A stretch of 64,000 bases of DNA from Xanthomonas chitinilytica (GCF_026107455.2 NZ_JAPCHY010000013.1:62001-126000), one strand, 5' to 3'; positions 8,873-18,645 are shown, counted from the first letter of the stretch. Translations and numbers: made by a program. The notes: generated by a model not told the origin, from the sequence alone.

Positions 8873-9505
8873 TCAGGCTTTCTTGAGCCATTTGAGCAAC
8901 GGTTCCCAGTCCTGCTGGTGCTCGCGCACCTGGGCCGAGTGGTAGTCGAACAGGCTGCGGCCCAGCCCCACCATCACCACGTAGCCCTGGCTGTCGCGCA
9001 GCTGCGCCACCACCTCGTAGGGCCATTGCGACAGCATCTGCTGCGCCTGCTGCGAGGTCTGGGTCCAGGCCTTGGTGCGGTTGAGCACCAGCCCCACCGG
9101 CAGCTTGCGCGAATGCACCCGCGGCACCTTGGACAGGCTGTTGAGGAAGCCGACGATGGCCTCGATGTCCAGCGCCGAGGGCAACACCGGCACCACCACC
9201 GCGTCGGCAACGTCGAGGAAAGAGCCCAGATCGTCGGCATAGGCGCCGGCCGGGGCATCGATGATCACCCGCTCGGTGCCGCCGGGCAGCTGCTTCTCCC
9301 AGGACCGCTTGCGGTACGCATCGATCGGCAATACCGCGCTGGCCAGCACCGAGCGGCGCTGCGCCCAGCGCGTGCTGGACCCCTGTGGATCGGCATCGGC
9401 CAGCACCGTCGCCTTGCCCTCGAGCGCCGAATGCGCCGCCAGATGGGTGGCGATGGTGGTCTTGCCCACACCGCCCTTGGAACCGGCCACCAGGATCGTC
9501 TTCAT
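8873..9505 (-). CDS. Orphan ParA/MinD-type ATPase
   Basis: This 210-residue ParA-family ATPase has the deviant Walker A KGGVGKTT (10-17) with the signature lysine K10, Walker A' in LADADPQGS, and a Walker B-like VIIDAPAG. There is no N-terminal DNA-binding extension, as in the short type Ib ParA and MipZ-like proteins. No parB or centromere-like repeats are beside it, so it may position another cargo. It shares a 134-base divergent gap with the AAA ATPase gene. Confidence 0.88.
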   Translation of the reverse strand: MKTILVAGSKGGVGKTTIATHLAAHSALEGKATVLADADPQGSSTRWAQRRSVLASAVLPIDAYRKRSWEKQLPGGTERVIIDAPAGAYADDLGSFLDVADAVVVPVLPSALDIEAIVGFLNSLSKVPRVHSRKLPVGLVLNRTKAWTQTSQQAQQMLSQWPYEVVAQLRDSQGYVVMVGLGRSLFDYHSAQVREHQQDWEPLLKWLKKA

Positions 9506-9639
9506 GCACGCCTCGTTTCCGCGGGAACGGTCGCAGCGTACACCGCGCCGCGCCGCAACAGGTAGCCGGCGGTGCCGCGCCCCCTGCCGGGAGCCGCAGC
9601 GGCTTTGCTATCGTGGCGCCCCCACGCGATGGAACAGCC

Positions 9640-11121
9640 ATGAGCGAACTGCAGGACCTGACCGCGCTGATCCGCGCCAACACGCCGCTGATCGTGGTCG
9701 AGACCCAGGACGAGGCGCGCATCATCGAGCTGTTCCGGCAGGCGTTGATGCACGTATGGCGCGCGCTCTACCGCTGGTCGATCACCGAGGGCCTGCGCCG
9801 CATCGACATGGACCGCGAGGACGATGCCGTCGGCCCGCCCGATGCCAGCGCCGCGCTGCGCATGATCCAGGAGGCCGACCAGCGCGGCATCTACCTGTTG
9901 CTCGACTTCCATCCCTACCTGGGCTACGCCAGCCACCAGCGGCTGTTGCGCGACCTGATCCAGCGCCGCCACAGCCAGCCGCACGTGCTGGTGCTGGTCG
10001 GCGCCAAGGTCGAGCTGCCGGCCGAGCTGGAAGCGCTGGCCACCCGCTTCAACCCGCGCCTGCCCGACGCCAACGCGCTGCTGAAGATGCTGCGCGAGGA
10101 AGCGGCCGGCTATGCCCGCGAGCATGGCGGCAAGCGCGTGGAGGTGGACAGCGAGGCGGTGCAGCAGATCCTGCGAAACCTGCAGGGCCTGAGCCTGACC
10201 GACGCCCGCCGCATCGCCCGCCAGTTGATCTACGCCGACGGCGCGCTGGGCCAGGACGACCTGCCGCAGCTGGCGAAGCTGAAGTTCGAGCTGCTCAACC
10301 GCAGCGGCCACCTGCACTACGAATACGACAGCGCGCGCTTCGGCGACGTGGCCGGCGCCAACCGGCTCAAGCGCTGGATCAACCAGCGCCGCGCGGTGTT
10401 CGTCTCCGGCAACGCCCCGCCCGGGCTGGACCCGCCCAAGGGCATGCTGCTGCTGGGCGTGCAGGGTTGCGGCAAGTCGATGCTGGCCAAGGCCACCGCC
10501 GCCGGCTTCGGCGTGCCGCTGCTGCGGCTGGACTTCGGCACGCTGTACAACAAATACCACGGCGAGACCGAGAAGAACCTGCGCGACGCGCTGGCCTCGG
10601 CCGAGCAGCTGGCGCCGTGCGTGCTGTGGATCGACGAGATCGAGAAGGGCCTGGCCAGCGGCGGCGAGGACGGCGGCGTCTCGCGCCGGGTGCTGGGCTA
10701 CCTGCTGACCTGGATGGCCGAGCGCAAGGGCGCGGTGTTCATCGTCGCCACCGCCAACCAGGTGCACGAGCTGCCGGCCGAACTGCTACGCAAGGGCCGC
10801 TTCGACGAGATCTTCTTCGTCGACCTGCCCTCGCCCGACACCCGGGTGGAACTGCTGCGGCTGCACCTGGGCAAGCGCGGGCTCAATGCCGACGACTTCG
10901 CGCTGCCGGCGCTGGCGGCGGCCGGCGACGGCTTTTCCGGCGCCGAGATCGAGCAGGCGGTGGTCGCCGGGCTGTACGCCGCCCACGCCGAGCAACGGCC
11001 GCTGGATACCGAGCTGCTGATGGCCGAGATCCGCACCACCCGCCCGCTGTCGGTGCTGATGGCCGAGCAGGTCCACGCCCTGCGCGACTGGGCGCGCGAA
11101 CGCACGGTGCCGGCGGAGTGA
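9640..11121 (+). CDS. AAA+ ATPase, Ycf46-like
   Basis: The 493-residue AAA protein has an N-terminal alpha/beta region (about 1-225) resembling a degenerate ATPase or RecA-like fold (LIVVETQDEARIIELF). A C-terminal AAA module follows: Walker A GVQGCGKS (273-280), Walker B LWIDEIE (329-335) and the arginine-finger region LLRKGRFDEIF. This layout matches Ycf46-type AAA proteins of unknown role in bacteria and plastids. The start ATG at 9640 gives MSELQDLTALIRANTPLI, typical for the family. No adjacent partner gene was recognised. Confidence 0.88.
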   Translation: MSELQDLTALIRANTPLIVVETQDEARIIELFRQALMHVWRALYRWSITEGLRRIDMDREDDAVGPPDASAALRMIQEADQRGIYLLLDFHPYLGYASHQRLLRDLIQRRHSQPHVLVLVGAKVELPAELEALATRFNPRLPDANALLKMLREEAAGYAREHGGKRVEVDSEAVQQILRNLQGLSLTDARRIARQLIYADGALGQDDLPQLAKLKFELLNRSGHLHYEYDSARFGDVAGANRLKRWINQRRAVFVSGNAPPGLDPPKGMLLLGVQGCGKSMLAKATAAGFGVPLLRLDFGTLYNKYHGETEKNLRDALASAEQLAPCVLWIDEIEKGLASGGEDGGVSRRVLGYLLTWMAERKGAVFIVATANQVHELPAELLRKGRFDEIFFVDLPSPDTRVELLRLHLGKRGLNADDFALPALAAAGDGFSGAEIEQAVVAGLYAAHAEQRPLDTELLMAEIRTTRPLSVLMAEQVHALRDWARERTVPAE

Positions 11122-11337
11122 CCCGCGACGGCGCGACGGCATGGCCACGCGCAGCGTTTCCGATACCGGGTGGGACGCGTCCACGCCGGAAGCGTGTCCG
11201 CCAGCAGCGCCTCGCAACCGGCCCGAAACGTCGGCTGCGTGGTGGGTCGGGCCACGACTGGCGGATCTGCCGCTGGAATCGCCCGGCGTGGAGCGGATCG
11301 GGACCGCCGCGATAACGGCGGCAAGCTGCTGGCTGCC

Positions 11338-12396
11338 TTATCCCGCCGGCGGCGACCAGTCGGCGGCCGGCTTGGGGGCGATGCCATGCTGCGCCAGCAG
11401 CTGCCGCATCGCCCCGACTTCCCCGGCTTCGGCCACCCACTGCAGGTAACCCGGTGGCACGGCCTGCCGCTGCAGGATCGCCAGTGTCTGCTGGGTGAGC
11501 CATTGCAGCTCGCGTTGCCGGTGCAGCCACCGCGCCTGCCCGGCCTCGTCGGCGGCAAGCCCGATCATCTTGTTGGTGCCCAGCCTAGACCCCAGCAACG
11601 AACCGCTTTCAGCCATCAGCCCGAATACTGCGCGGCATTGCCGCGCCAGTACCGGGTCGTCGTCCATGCGCGAGTCCGGGCAGGCGTCCAGTGCCGTCTT
11701 CAGCCCGGGGTTCCAGTGGGCGGCGGCGATGGCGAACAGGTGAACCTGCAGGACACCTTGCGGCGTGGCCGGGTCCTCACCCTGCTTCAGGGCAACGGCC
11801 AGCTCCGGCGTCATCGGCGGCAGTTCGACATCGGCAGTGGCCGCATTCAGCAGCGCCAACACTTCGCTGAAGCCGTCCCCATAGCGGGTCGCGCGCGCCG
11901 CAGCCTGCCAGGCCTGGTCGGCCAGTTCCGTCCGCATGTGGCGCTGGCCATAGACCATCAGCTGCAGCTGTGCGGCCAGGTCTGCCTGTGCCGCCTCCTG
12001 CAGGGTACGCACTGCCTCCGAGGCATCACACGGGTCCGCCGAAAGGCACCGGGCCACCGCCGCCCGGGCGAGCAGCGGATTGTCCGCTCCCCGCCGCAAC
12101 GCAGCGTCCAACCACTCCTGCCGCCAGCCATCCAGTTCCGCGGTGCGCTCGTCGTCCGCGTCCTGCAGCGCCACCGGCACCAGCAGCGCCGCGGCATAGA
12201 GCTGGCGCGGATCGCCGCTGGCGGCCAGCCGCTGCAGATGCGTCGCCATGGCCTGCCGGTACCCCTGCTGCCACGCGCGCTCCTGCGCTTCGATGCTCGG
12301 TGCGGAAGGCGTTGGCGCGGCAGGTGCCGCAAGGGCACTACCCGCCAGCATCGCCCATGCACATCCCAGTATCCGGATCCGGGTCATCGCATTCAT
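11338..12396 (-). CDS. Exported alanine-rich helical protein of unknown function
   Basis: The 352-residue protein has a Sec signal (ILGCAWAMLAGSALAAP). The mature part is rich in Ala/Leu/Gln helices with regularly spaced cysteines (RCLSADPCDAS, ACPDSRM, RQCRAVF), which could form periplasmic disulfides. No catalytic motif is visible. The helical periodicity suggests TPR/Sel1-like repeats, but no clean repeat unit can be drawn by eye. It is downstream of the AEC transporter on the same strand, 52 bases away. Confidence 0.75.
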   Translation of the reverse strand: MNAMTRIRILGCAWAMLAGSALAAPAAPTPSAPSIEAQERAWQQGYRQAMATHLQRLAASGDPRQLYAAALLVPVALQDADDERTAELDGWRQEWLDAALRRGADNPLLARAAVARCLSADPCDASEAVRTLQEAAQADLAAQLQLMVYGQRHMRTELADQAWQAAARATRYGDGFSEVLALLNAATADVELPPMTPELAVALKQGEDPATPQGVLQVHLFAIAAAHWNPGLKTALDACPDSRMDDDPVLARQCRAVFGLMAESGSLLGSRLGTNKMIGLAADEAGQARWLHRQRELQWLTQQTLAILQRQAVPPGYLQWVAEAGEVGAMRQLLAQHGIAPKPAADWSPPAG

Positions 12397-12448
12397 CCTT
12401 GCTGCCGTTGGAGGGTCGACTCTGCCACAGGCGCCGACCGGCTTCCAA

Positions 12449-13363
12449 TCAGCTCAGCCGCTGCAACACCCACATCCACGCCGGCAACGTCACCAGCGAC
12501 AGCAGGATGCCGTAGCCGACCAGCGCGGCCGCCAGCCGTGGCGCCAGCCGGTGCGAGATCGCCAGCGCCGCGGCCGTGACCATGGTCGGCATCGCCGATT
12601 CGAGCACGTTGGCCTGCAGCATCTCGCCCTGCAGCCCGAACATCCACGACAGCGGCAACGCCAGCGCCGGCATCAGCACCAGCTTCAGCAGCAGGCCCAC
12701 GCCCAGCGGCGCCAGCTCCTCGCGCGGCAGCCGCAACTGGATCGACAGCCCCACCGCCAGCATCACCAGCGGCAGCATCGCGTCGGACAGGCTCTTGAGC
12801 GCCGCGCCGATCCAGTGCGGCGGCTGTTCCGGCATCACCGCCAGCGCGAACACCAGCGCCCACAGCGGCGGGAAGCGGGCGATGCGCGCTCCCATCTGGC
12901 GCACGTTCGGAGGGGTGTCGCCGCTGTAGCGGGCCAGCACGTACAGGCCGAAGGTGGACAGCAGCACGAAGGTGCCGAACTGGTCGTACACCACCGCGTA
13001 CGGCAGGGCGTGGTCGCCCAGCAGCGCGCGCACCATCGGGTAGCCGATGAAGCTGGAATTGCACAGCGCCACGCACAGCAGCAGCACTGCATGCACCTGC
13101 CGGCTGAAGCCGAGCAGGCGCGTGGCCAGGCTCACCAGCGCCAGCGTGGCCAGCATCAGCAGCCACGGCGTGGCCACCAGCCCGATCAGCGCCACGTCCA
13201 GCCGCAACCGCGGCACGTAAATGAGCACTGCCGCCGGCAGGCAGACGTACAGCACCACCTTGTTGAGCACCTCGGCGGCGCTGTCGGGCAGCGCGCGCAG
13301 GCGGGCGAACAGCATGCCCAGCGCGAGCATGGCCAGGATCAGCGCGAAGGCATCAAATGCCAT
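12449..13363 (-). CDS. AEC-family (auxin efflux carrier-like) transporter
   Basis: The 304-residue integral membrane protein has about ten hydrophobic segments. It has the family-typical CNSSFIGYPMVRALLG in the first half and a similar MLPLVMLAVGLSI then ESAMPTMVTAAALA in the second half, reflecting the inverted two-domain fold of AEC carriers. Bacterial members export small organic acids such as malate or malonate. The substrate cannot be read here. I chose ATG 13363 because the first membrane helix begins a few residues later. Confidence 0.9.
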   Translation of the reverse strand: MAFDAFALILAMLALGMLFARLRALPDSAAEVLNKVVLYVCLPAAVLIYVPRLRLDVALIGLVATPWLLMLATLALVSLATRLLGFSRQVHAVLLLCVALCNSSFIGYPMVRALLGDHALPYAVVYDQFGTFVLLSTFGLYVLARYSGDTPPNVRQMGARIARFPPLWALVFALAVMPEQPPHWIGAALKSLSDAMLPLVMLAVGLSIQLRLPREELAPLGVGLLLKLVLMPALALPLSWMFGLQGEMLQANVLESAMPTMVTAAALAISHRLAPRLAAALVGYGILLSLVTLPAWMWVLQRLS

Positions 13364-13715
13364 GGGTGGCCGCTGCCGGTTTCCAAGGTGTCGCAGGATG
13401 TGGCCGAAGCATCCGGGTGCCGGGACGAACGCAGGTCCGGGGCCGGCTGCACCGGGCGGACGGCGCGGGGTGCCGGCGACGGGCGGCCGCACTGACATCG
13501 GCGTGTAACCGGGCGGCGCCATCCTGTGCGCGGACCCTGGGGACGGGCGACTTGCCGCCTTCGGGTCGGCGCATGCAGGGCCGGGACGGGGTCAACGCGG
13601 GGATGGAACGAGCGGTCACGCCCTGATTGTGCGCCGCAACACGACGGCCGGCAAGGCGCCGGCCGGGTCATGAACAGGTCGCCGGAACGACTCCGGTCCC
13701 GGCTTTGCCCGCCGC
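13364..13715. other. Intergenic gap
   Basis: This 352-base gap lies between two minus-strand genes. No gene is supported. It holds a hairpin-prone GC stretch around 13645-13668 (CGGCCGGC...GCCGGCCG) just after the upstream TPR gene, possibly that gene's terminator, without a T-run. Confidence 0.4.
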
Positions 13716-14351
13716 TTAGGGCCAGGCCGGCGGATCGGCCGACCAGGCCTGCAGGACTTCGGCCAGGGCCGCGCGATCCTGCTCGCGCCAGGTCGGCAAC
13801 AGCTGCGGGTAGTTGTCGGCATTGCGCCACAGTTGCGGCTCGGTACGCACCGCCGCCGCGTACCACTGCACGGCCTCGGCCTTGCGGCCCAAGGTCCACA
13901 GCGCCAGCGCATAGGTCGGCGGAACCCATCCGGGGTTGCCGCGCATGCTGGCCTGGACCATCTTCCACTGCTCCAGCGCCGCCTCGGGCTCGCCCAGCCG
14001 GTACAGGTCCCACGCATAGTTCCAGCGCGCCGCGCGCCCCACCACCGTGCTCGCCGGCCCGGCGGCAATGGCTTCCTGGTGCAGGGTCCTGCCGAGGTCG
14101 CCCCGCCCCTGGGCCACGGCCAGGCTGGCCAGCTGCGAGGTCGCTTCGATCGCCTTGCGGCCGCGCTCGCGCTGCTTCATCAGCTGGTCTACCAGCCCGT
14201 CGCCTTCGCCCTGGATCGCGACCAGCGGTGCGGCCGCGCTGTCGCTGTCGAAATAGAACTCTTCGATCTTCGGCAGGCTTTGCGCCTGTGCCCCGAAAGC
14301 GCCCAGACCAGCCAACAGCAATACGCCGGCCAATACATATCTTACTGCCAT
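13716..14351 (-). CDS. Exported TPR-like protein of unknown function
   Basis: The 211-residue protein has a Sec signal (YVLAGVLLLAGLGAFGAQAQS). The mature part contains at least two TPR-like units (WNYAWDLYRLGEPEAALEQW, and YALALWTLGRKAEAVQWY, 34 residues apart), so it probably binds a partner in the periplasm. It is divergent from the indolepyruvate oxidoreductase gene with 169 bases between the starts. ATG 14351 is chosen because the signal peptide starts there. Confidence 0.75.
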   Translation of the reverse strand: MAVRYVLAGVLLLAGLGAFGAQAQSLPKIEEFYFDSDSAAAPLVAIQGEGDGLVDQLMKQRERGRKAIEATSQLASLAVAQGRGDLGRTLHQEAIAAGPASTVVGRAARWNYAWDLYRLGEPEAALEQWKMVQASMRGNPGWVPPTYALALWTLGRKAEAVQWYAAAVRTEPQLWRNADNYPQLLPTWREQDRAALAEVLQAWSADPPAWP

Positions 14352-14432
14352 GAACTTTTCCCCCTTGGGTTCTGCCGCAGTGCCTCCCGTCACAGATCGT
14401 AACCGCTCGCCGCCCGCGGGGCGAGCAAACAG

Positions 14433-14448
14433 GGGCCTTGAGGCCCCG
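14433..14448. promoter_or_regulatory. Palindrome in divergent promoter region
   Basis: GGGGCCTTGAGGCCCC is a near-perfect short hairpin in the gap between the divergent TPR gene and the oxidoreductase gene, about 73 bases before the latter's ATG. It may be an operator or leader structure. No regulator can be named. Confidence 0.35.
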
Positions 14449-14520
14449 CTGCTACAATCCGCCCCCTCCGCGCGCCCGGGTCTGCCGGCAGCGCTGCCAG
14501 CCGACTTTTCCGGGCCAGCC

Positions 14521-17500
14521 ATGACCAGCACCGCCGAACTCACCTCCCCCTCCTCCGCCAACACGCCATCGATCGGGGTCAGGGACAACGACTACACCCT
14601 GGAGCACAAGTACACCCGCACCGACGGCCGCATCTACCTGAGCGGGGTCCAGGCGCTGGTGCGGCTGCCGCTGATGCAGCGGCTGCGCGACCAGGCCGAG
14701 GGCATCGACAGCGCCGGCTTCGTCAGCGGCTACCGCGGCAGCCCGCTGGGCGGCTTCGACCTGGAGCTGTGGCGCGCGCGCAGGCACCTGGAAGCGGCGC
14801 AGGTGAAGTTCGTCCCCGGCCTGAACGAGGACCTGGGCGCGACCATGGTCTGGGGCACCCAGCAGACCAACCTGTTCCCCGGGGCAAAGGTCGATGGCGT
14901 GTTCGGCATGTGGTACGGCAAGGGTCCGGGCGTGGACCGCTGCGGCGACGTGTTCAAGCACGCCAACGCCGCCGGCACCTCCAGGCACGGCGGCGTGCTG
15001 GCGCTGGCCGCCGACGACCACGCCTGCCGCAGCTCGACCCTGCCGCATGGGTCGGAAGACGAATTCGTCAGCGCGATGATGCCGGTGCTGAACCCGGCCG
15101 GGGTGCAGGACATCCTCGACCTGGGCCTGGTCGGCTGGGCGATGAGCCGCTACACCGGGCGCTGGATCGGCTTCAAGACGATCGCCGAGACGGTGGAGTC
15201 CTCGGCCTCGGTGGACGTGGACCCGTTCGCACGCCGGATCGTGCTGCCCGAAGACTTCGAGATGCCGCCGGCCGGCCTCAACATCCGCTGGCCGGACCCG
15301 CCGCTGGAGCAGGAGATGCGCCTGCACCGCTATGCGGTCAAGGCCGCGCAGGCGTTCGCCCGCGCCAACGGCATCGACCGCGTGGTGCTGGACTCGCCGC
15401 GCGCGCGGCTGGGCATCGTCACCACCGGCAAGAGCTACCTGGACGTGCTGCAGGCGCTGGAATACCTGGGCCTGGACGAGCAGGCCTGCGCCGACATCGG
15501 CATCCGCGTGTACAAGGTCGGCATGACCTGGCCGCTGGAGCCGGTGGGCATCGCCAACTTCGCGCGCGGACTGGAAGACATCGTGGTGGTGGAGGAGAAG
15601 CGCGCCTTCATCGAGCGGCAGATGAAGGAGCAGTTCTACAACTGGCCGGCCAGCGCCGGTCCGCGCCCATCCATCGTCGGCAAGTACGACGAGGCCGGCG
15701 AATGGATCCTGCCCTCCACCGGCGAACTGACCCCGGCCACCATCGCCGGCGTGATCGGCCGCCGCATCCAGCGTTTCTTCAGCAACGAATCGATCGAGCA
15801 GCGGCTGCGCTGGATGGACGAGAAGGAAGCCGAGCTGGCATTGCCGCGCGCCAGCTTCCCGCGGGTGCCGCACTACTGCTCCGGCTGCCCGCACAACACC
15901 TCGACCAAGGTGCCCGACGGCTCGCGCGCGCTGGCCGGCATCGGCTGCCACTACATGGTGACGTGGATGGACCGCAGCACCGACACCTTCACCCACATGG
16001 GCGGCGAAGGCGTCACCTGGGCCGGGCAGGCGGCGTTCACCGACACCGAGCACGTGTTCCAGAACCTGGGCGACGGCACCTACTTCCACAGCGGTTCGCT
16101 GGCGATCCGCCAGGCGATCGCCGCCGGGGTCAACATCACCTACAAGATCCTCTACAACGACGCGGTGGCGATGACCGGCGGCCAGCCGGTGGACGGTACC
16201 CTGAGCGTGCCGCAGATCGCCCAGCAGATGCGCGCCGAGGGCGTGTACACGATCGTGCTGGTGTCCGACGACATCGGCAAATGGACCGCGCAACGCCACC
16301 TGTTCCCGTCCGACGTCGAATTCCACGACCGCGCCGAGCTGGAGGCCGTGCAGAAGCAGCTGCGCAAGGTGAAGGGCACCAGCATCCTGATCTACGAGCA
16401 GACCTGCGCCACCGAGAAGCGCCGCCGCCGCAAGCGCGGCAAGCTGATCGACCCGCCCAAGCGCACCATGATCAACTCGCTGGTGTGCGAGGGCTGCGGC
16501 GACTGCGGCGAGAAGAGCTTCTGCGTGTCGGTGCTGCCGAAGGAGACCGAGTTCGGCCGCAAGCGCGAGATCGACCAGTCCAACTGCAACAAGGACTTCA
16601 CCTGCACCACCGGGTTCTGCCCGAGCTTCGTCACCGTGCACGGCGGCAAGCCACGCAAGGGCCGCCGCAGCGACGCCGCCAGCCTGCTCGACGACCTGCC
16701 GGCGCCGCAGTTCCGCAGCGCGCTGGAGCAGCCCTGGAACATCCTGATCACCGGCGTCGGCGGCACCGGCGTGGTCACCATCGGCGCGCTGCTGGGCATG
16801 GCCGGGCACCTGGAAGGCAAGGGCGCGACCGTGCTCGACCAGACCGGCCTGGCGCAGAAGGGCGGCGCGGTCACCACCCACATCCGCATCGCGCGCACGC
16901 CCGCCGACATCCATGCCGTGCGCATCGCCGCCGGCGAGGCCGACCTGGTGCTGGGTTGCGACATGGTGGTGGTCAACGACTACTGGGCGCTGTCCAAGGT
17001 GCGCGGCGAACGCTCGCAGGTGGTGCTCAACACCTACCAGGCCATGCCCGGCACCTTCACCATGCACCCGGACATGCAGTTCCCGGCCGCCGACATCGTC
17101 GCCGGCGTGCGCAAGGCGCTGGGCGGGCGCGAACCGCTGCTGCTCGACGCCACCCAGCTGGCCACCGCGCTGCTGGGCGACGCCATCGCCGCCAACCTGT
17201 TCATCCTCGGCTACGCCTGGCAGCAGGGACTGGTGCCGGTCTCGTTCGAGGCGCTGATGCGCGCGGTCGAGCTCAACGGCGCCGCCATCGAGATGAACAA
17301 GCAGGCATTCGCCTGGGGCCGGCTGGCCGCGATCGATCCGCAGGCGGTGCAGCAGGCCGCCGGGCTGGTCCACAACGTCCCCACCGATGCCGAAAGCACC
17401 CCCGGCCCGTTGCGCGACCTGCCGCCCGGCGAGTGGGAGGGCCACGAATGGGGCGCCAACACCGCGCCGCGCGATACCGGCGACGAGCGCGAGCTGCGTG

Positions 17501-18234
17501 GCCTGCCCGATGCCGGCAGCCGCCACGAGGGCGACGTCGCCTTCCTGCCGCTGGACGACGCGCGCCTGTCGCGCTCGCTGGACGAACTGGTCGCGCGCCG
17601 CGCCGCGTTCCTCACCGGCTACCAGGACGCCGCCTATGCCGAGCGCTACCGCGCGCTGGTGGCGAAGGTGCGCGAGGCCGAGCAGCGCCATGCCCCCGGC
17701 TGCACCGCGCTCACCGAGGCGGTGGCGCGCTACTACTTCAAGCTGCTGGCCTACAAGGACGAGTACGAAGTGGCGCGGCTGTATACCAGCGGCGAATTCC
17801 AGCGCCGCCTGCAGCAGCAGTTCGAGGGCGACTACACCCTGCGCTTCCACCTGGCGCCGCCGCTGTTCGCCAAAAAGGACGAACAGGGCCGGCTGCTCAA
17901 GAAGGAATACGGCCCGTGGGTGCTCAAGGCGTTCGGGCTGCTGGCCAGGCTGAAGTTCCTGCGCGGCGGCCGCTTCGACGTCTTCGGCTACACCGTCGAG
18001 CGCCGCGGCGAACGCCAGCTGATCGCCGACTACGAGCGGACCGTGCAGCTGCTGCTGGAGGGCCTGTCCGGCGAGCGGCTGTCGCTGGCGGTGGAGATCG
18101 CCAGCATTCCCGAGCACATCCGCGGCTACGGCCACGTCAAGGAAAAGCACCTGCACGCCGCCAAGGCCCGCGAGGCGGCCCTGCTGGCGCAATGGCGCAA
18201 CCCGAAGGCGCTGCATATCGTGCAGGCGGCGTGA
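14521..18234 (+). CDS. Fused indolepyruvate ferredoxin oxidoreductase
   Basis: The 1237-residue fusion carries all parts of a 2-oxoacid:ferredoxin oxidoreductase. An N-terminal pyrimidine-binding/TPP-partner region (GFVSGYRGSPLGGFD) comes first. A TPP-binding domain follows, with PHYCSGCPHNTST (about 450), GIGCHYM and TFTHMGGEGVTWAGQAAF. A cysteine cluster CEGCGDCGEKSFC sits near 656, and from about 740 there is a gamma-type domain with TGVGGTGVVTIGALLG. Such enzymes decarboxylate aryl-pyruvates from aromatic amino-acid breakdown to aryl-acetyl-CoA and reduce ferredoxin. It is the usual length for the bacterial fused form. It stands alone on its strand. Confidence 0.92.
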   Translation: MTSTAELTSPSSANTPSIGVRDNDYTLEHKYTRTDGRIYLSGVQALVRLPLMQRLRDQAEGIDSAGFVSGYRGSPLGGFDLELWRARRHLEAAQVKFVPGLNEDLGATMVWGTQQTNLFPGAKVDGVFGMWYGKGPGVDRCGDVFKHANAAGTSRHGGVLALAADDHACRSSTLPHGSEDEFVSAMMPVLNPAGVQDILDLGLVGWAMSRYTGRWIGFKTIAETVESSASVDVDPFARRIVLPEDFEMPPAGLNIRWPDPPLEQEMRLHRYAVKAAQAFARANGIDRVVLDSPRARLGIVTTGKSYLDVLQALEYLGLDEQACADIGIRVYKVGMTWPLEPVGIANFARGLEDIVVVEEKRAFIERQMKEQFYNWPASAGPRPSIVGKYDEAGEWILPSTGELTPATIAGVIGRRIQRFFSNESIEQRLRWMDEKEAELALPRASFPRVPHYCSGCPHNTSTKVPDGSRALAGIGCHYMVTWMDRSTDTFTHMGGEGVTWAGQAAFTDTEHVFQNLGDGTYFHSGSLAIRQAIAAGVNITYKILYNDAVAMTGGQPVDGTLSVPQIAQQMRAEGVYTIVLVSDDIGKWTAQRHLFPSDVEFHDRAELEAVQKQLRKVKGTSILIYEQTCATEKRRRRKRGKLIDPPKRTMINSLVCEGCGDCGEKSFCVSVLPKETEFGRKREIDQSNCNKDFTCTTGFCPSFVTVHGGKPRKGRRSDAASLLDDLPAPQFRSALEQPWNILITGVGGTGVVTIGALLGMAGHLEGKGATVLDQTGLAQKGGAVTTHIRIARTPADIHAVRIAAGEADLVLGCDMVVVNDYWALSKVRGERSQVVLNTYQAMPGTFTMHPDMQFPAADIVAGVRKALGGREPLLLDATQLATALLGDAIAANLFILGYAWQQGLVPVSFEALMRAVELNGAAIEMNKQAFAWGRLAAIDPQAVQQAAGLVHNVPTDAESTPGPLRDLPPGEWEGHEWGANTAPRDTGDERELRGLPDAGSRHEGDVAFLPLDDARLSRSLDELVARRAAFLTGYQDAAYAERYRALVAKVREAEQRHAPGCTALTEAVARYYFKLLAYKDEYEVARLYTSGEFQRRLQQQFEGDYTLRFHLAPPLFAKKDEQGRLLKKEYGPWVLKAFGLLARLKFLRGGRFDVFGYTVERRGERQLIADYERTVQLLLEGLSGERLSLAVEIASIPEHIRGYGHVKEKHLHAAKAREAALLAQWRNPKALHIVQAA

Positions 18235-18260
18235 TGCCTTGCAAGCAGATTGCGGCCAAG

Positions 18261-18359
18261 AGCAACCTATAGGTTGCACTCCCAGAATGCAAGTCATAGG
18301 TTGCATTTCGGAAATGCAATCTATAGTGTGCATTTCCAGCATGCAACGTATACATTGCG
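18261..18359. promoter_or_regulatory. Four-box operator array upstream of hipB
   Basis: Four 18-base imperfect palindromes start at 18261, 18288, 18315 and 18342, exactly 27 bases apart. The first is AGCAACCTATAGGTTGCA. The others keep TGCAA...TTGCA-like ends around a TATA-type centre (TGCAAGTCATAGGTTGCA, TGCAATCTATAGTGTGCA, TGCAACGTATACATTGCG). They end 23 bases before the hipB ATG. Autoregulation by HipB binding several palindromes is known in E. coli. That these are HipB sites is my inference from position and symmetry. The central TATA elements may double as -10 boxes. Confidence 0.8.
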
Positions 18360-18382
18360 GAGCGTCAAGAGAGGGATTCGGT

Positions 18383-18643
18383 ATGGAAAGCGCCACCTAC
18401 ACCGTCCGCACCCCGCAACAGCTGGCACCGCTGATGCGCGCATTCCGCAAGCAGGCCGGACTCAGCCAGGCACAACTGGCCGAACAACTGGGCATCTCGC
18501 GCCAGGCGATAACCGCGCTGGAGCGCGAGCCCGAAGCCGCTACCTTCGAGAGGCTGATGAAGGTATGGGCCGTCCTCGGCCTGGAAGTCTCCCTGCGGCA
18601 CAACGGACATGACACCGCAGCCGCCACCCCGCTGGAGTGGTAG
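18383..18643 (+). CDS. hipB: HipB-type antitoxin / transcriptional repressor
   Basis: This is an 86-residue Xre/Cro-type helix-turn-helix protein. The HTH is QAQLAEQLGISRQAITALE (about 32-50), followed by FERLMKVWAVLGLEVSL, which is typical of HipB dimers. It neutralises HipA by direct binding and represses the operon. The ATG at 18383 comes after GAGAGGG and behind four palindromes. The stop lies within a few bases of the hipA start, so the two are translationally coupled. Confidence 0.9.
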   Translation: MESATYTVRTPQQLAPLMRAFRKQAGLSQAQLAEQLGISRQAITALEREPEAATFERLMKVWAVLGLEVSLRHNGHDTAAATPLEW

Positions 18644-18645
18644 CC

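Noticed and set aside
8873-9505. ParA-like gene considered as part of a plasmid or phage partition cassette
   Set aside because: There is no parB, no iterons and no mobile-element gene nearby. The flanks are ordinary chromosomal genes.
18261-18359. Regularly spaced repeats considered as a mini CRISPR array
   Set aside because: Units are short imperfect palindromes with 9-base spacers and no cas genes. The position before hipB fits operators.
14452-18396. A 1314-codon minus-strand open frame opposite the indolepyruvate oxidoreductase
   Set aside because: It is a compositional shadow of the real gene, with no motif of its own.
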